NCBI GenBank assembly: GCA_902489665.1
Contig: CABUAT010000004.1
Coordinates: 28,344-92,343 of the forward strand
Direction: 5' to 3'
Origin: an uncultured Collinsella sp.
Lineage (GTDB): Bacteria > Actinomycetota > Coriobacteriia > Coriobacteriales > Coriobacteriaceae
Length of the DNA stretch: 64,000 nucleotides
A program made the translations under genes and the position numbers. This document shows, in pieces, positions 62,280 to 64,000 of this stretch. Positions within the stretch are counted from its first letter, which is position 1, and the number at the start of each line of letters is the position of its first letter. A model generated the notes under the pieces. The model did not search any database, was not told the DNA's origin, and saw nothing but the letters and a program-made list of their open reading frames with translations.

Positions 62280-63472
62280 AGTTTGCGAACGAATGGGAAG
62301 AAGCTATCCATATCGAGGAGCTTCACGTTAATTTGCCCCGCAAACACCTGGGCTTCTTCGGAGATGCATTGCTTACCGTTCCATCTATGCAAGTTGACGA
62401 CAACGGTATGTTCTGCCGGTGCTAAACGGGCCAACTCTGCATAGCTCAGACAGTATTCGTATACGAATAAGAAGCATTTTCCTTTCGCTATATATTCTCT
62501 AAGGTTTGTCTTCGACTTGCGAGTTGCTTTCTTTCCGCACAGGCGGAAGTACTTTAGGGCAAAAATCAAGCTGTCTAGCCTCATCTCGGCACGCCTGAAG
62601 CAGCGGGCGTCATAGTACATCTGTCGGATACGCGGCGTATCGTCAAGATAAACTACCGCCTCTTTCCCGTTTTCTATTATTTGCAACAATGGATGTTCTG
62701 CATCTAGAGAAACATCTATAAATCGCCCCTGTTCGTCAAGCTTTTTGATTAGCAGCTCTAGGGATTCTGCAGAGGGGAGCAGGTCACCTTCTATGGGCTG
62801 GATTCCGAAGATGGAGTTGATGACCTCGGGGAAAAGAATAGACCTTTGTCTTTCCGTATTATCTCTGGTGGCTTCGAACTCCTTAGCATGGTCGATAAAA
62901 TCGCGGACAGCGGCCTGGTTGGAGAAGGAATTGTCCTTGTGGTTCTGGAACAGGCACAAGTTCGATTCGAACAGCGTGCAAAGTTTTCGGTTGTTGACGA
63001 TTATTTCCTTTTCAAAAACATCCCACAGTCTTCGCTTGTCCTTCATGTAGTAATTCTCATATATCGACTTGTTTCGGGCGAGCAGAGGTGCGGCCTCTTT
63101 GCGCAGGTCGTCGAAGGAACTGAACGTCTTTCCGAAAACGCGATCAATTTCTGCGTGACGAATCGACTTCCATTTCCTCACTTCATCTGCCGTGAAAGCG
63201 GAGTTTTTGTCGAAATTCGTATGGCAGTTTGGACAGATGAGAATAAGGTTGTCGAACGTGTTCTCTGCGCTTTTGCAATATGGGACGATATGGGCTCGTT
63301 CAGCAATGTCTCCATTGCTGATGAATAGATCGGCCCGACAATCTGGATTCATGCATTTGCCGGCAGACTCCGCCCAGAGTCTTCGCTCGACATATGCTGA
63401 GACTGGCTTTCTGCTTGTCTTCGACACTTTCCGTCCCCGCTTTGACCTCTTCGATTGACGATTAACTGTCAT
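62276..63472 (-). CDS. HNH endonuclease with uncharacterised C-terminal domain
   Basis: A 398-residue protein. A basic N terminus leads to an HNH nuclease: C40-x4-C45, H61 in AHIVPY, N75 and C80-x2-C83-H84 (CPNCH), so all metal and catalytic positions are present. The remaining 300 residues are a mixed alpha/beta region of no recognised family. The size and order recall CBASS Cap5 (HNH-SAVED), but SAVED motifs were not seen. It forms a two-gene operon with the nucleotidyltransferase. Confidence 0.85.
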   Translation of the reverse strand: MTVNRQSKRSKRGRKVSKTSRKPVSAYVERRLWAESAGKCMNPDCRADLFISNGDIAERAHIVPYCKSAENTFDNLILICPNCHTNFDKNSAFTADEVRKWKSIRHAEIDRVFGKTFSSFDDLRKEAAPLLARNKSIYENYYMKDKRRLWDVFEKEIIVNNRKLCTLFESNLCLFQNHKDNSFSNQAAVRDFIDHAKEFEATRDNTERQRSILFPEVINSIFGIQPIEGDLLPSAESLELLIKKLDEQGRFIDVSLDAEHPLLQIIENGKEAVVYLDDTPRIRQMYYDARCFRRAEMRLDSLIFALKYFRLCGKKATRKSKTNLREYIAKGKCFLFVYEYCLSYAELARLAPAEHTVVVNLHRWNGKQCISEEAQVFAGQINVKLLDMDSFFPFVRKL

Positions 63473-63616
63473 TTCAGAATATGTTATCCAATGATTGGGC
63501 CACCGTCAGGCTTCAAGTGAAGATTATTGAACGGGGAGGTAAATGGAGCACTAAAGAAGTAGACATTCGGCAGCTTTAAGCCCCAGGGTTAACGAATCGC
63601 GTGCCGAATGACGCTG

Positions 63617-63958
63617 CTATAGGCTGTCAAGTCCTTTATCGGACGACATTTTAGCATTCAAGTAGCGGTCGTATTCGCGTCTGATTTCCTCGTGGGGGCA
63701 TACTTCTCTTTCTATTTCGCTGAGCCTTACATTCGGCACGTTAAGCTCTCGGGCAACCTGCTTTTGGGTCAATCCGAGCGATTTTCGCATGTCCGCTAGT
63801 ATCGAGCCCCGGGCGTACTTCAACCTCATGGGGCGCCGCAACGTTGGGTAAACCTCCCTGGCTGTGAACCTCTTAAGGCAGCGCATGATCTCTCGCTTTG
63901 TCTTGCCGTCGGACTTGCGCTTCGCCATGTAGGCGAGCGTTCTCTCGTCCCCGCGCAT
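63617..63958 (-). pseudogene. IS110-type transposase C-terminal fragment with HTH tail
   Basis: The first 42 residues (GKTKREIMRCLKRFTAREVY) match the end of IS110 transposases. The rest (ILADMRKSLGLTQKQVAREL and LSEIEREVCPHEEIRREY) is a Cro/C1-type helix-turn-helix. A stop precedes the ATG, so this is a fragment or a small regulator derived from one. Confidence 0.6.
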
Positions 63959-64000
63959 CCTGTGTTAGTCATGCCGTCGTAGCCCGCCGAGACCCAGCGG

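Noticed and set aside
62276..63472. CBASS (Cap5 with CD-NTase)
   Set aside because: The nucleotidyltransferase is only 100 residues, far shorter than a CD-NTase, and no SAVED motif was recognised.
1..64000. CRISPR array
   Set aside because: The repeats seen are isolated palindromes with no regular spacer pattern, and no cas genes occur.

Overview
The window looks like a chromosomal segment of a Collinsella-type gut actinobacterium (Coriobacteriia). This is inferred from the high GC content, a CarD-family regulator, a Rho with a very long basic N-terminal extension, a sortase-anchored mucosal-type surface protein and the overall gene set; no marker gene proves the genus. Long antisense reading frames are common because of the GC content and were left out.

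Layout. 1-887: tail of an IS110-family transposase. 1-12.2 kb: housekeeping genes (pckA, B3/B4-domain protein, MarR regulator, DegV, MGMT-like protein, trpS, a WecA/TagO-type transferase, a probable 6S RNA, a PflA-like radical SAM protein, tRNA-Ala, pncB). 12.3-16.4 kb: proB and proA, separated by a convergent proline-iminopeptidase-like hydrolase. 16.6-19 kb: HD protein, a RAYT-type transposase flanked by inverted palindromic repeats, and a CarD-like regulator. 19.3-28.8 kb: argS, rho, a membrane-anchored hypothetical protein, VanZ, a ROK sugar kinase and an aminotransferase. 28.9-32 kb: tRNA-His and two tRNA-Lys genes with a duplicated 3' scar, dinD, and a flavoprotein. 32.3-34.1 kb: the uncharacterised GGGtGRT protein with its Fe-S scaffold partner. 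34.5-35.3 kb: a second RAYT. 35.4-41.3 kb: suf operon sufCBDSU with a divergent Rrf2 regulator, followed by an MNT-HEPN toxin-antitoxin pair. 42-46 kb: a sortase-anchored surface protein and an AAA-ATPase-like protein. 46-55.3 kb: a polysaccharide cluster (six GT2 glycosyltransferases and one acyltransferase). 55.5-57.5 kb: an AAA ATPase and a trypsin-like protease. 57.5-64 kb: a decayed mobile and defence island with fragments of IS256, BREX pglX, IS3, ISL3, IS30 and IS110, and an apparently intact HNH endonuclease plus minimal nucleotidyltransferase operon.

The most distinctive theme is a set of intergenic palindromes. Their stems differ between families but several loops share a GGGAC(A/G)-type core. 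They sit against stop codons, and one family flanks the RAYT gene in inverted orientation, as expected of a REP/RAYT system. Other points for follow-up are the HNH-nucleotidyltransferase operon, the GGGtGRT pair, a fossil IS30-type joined-ends junction, and the 6S RNA candidate with a 12-bp closing stem.
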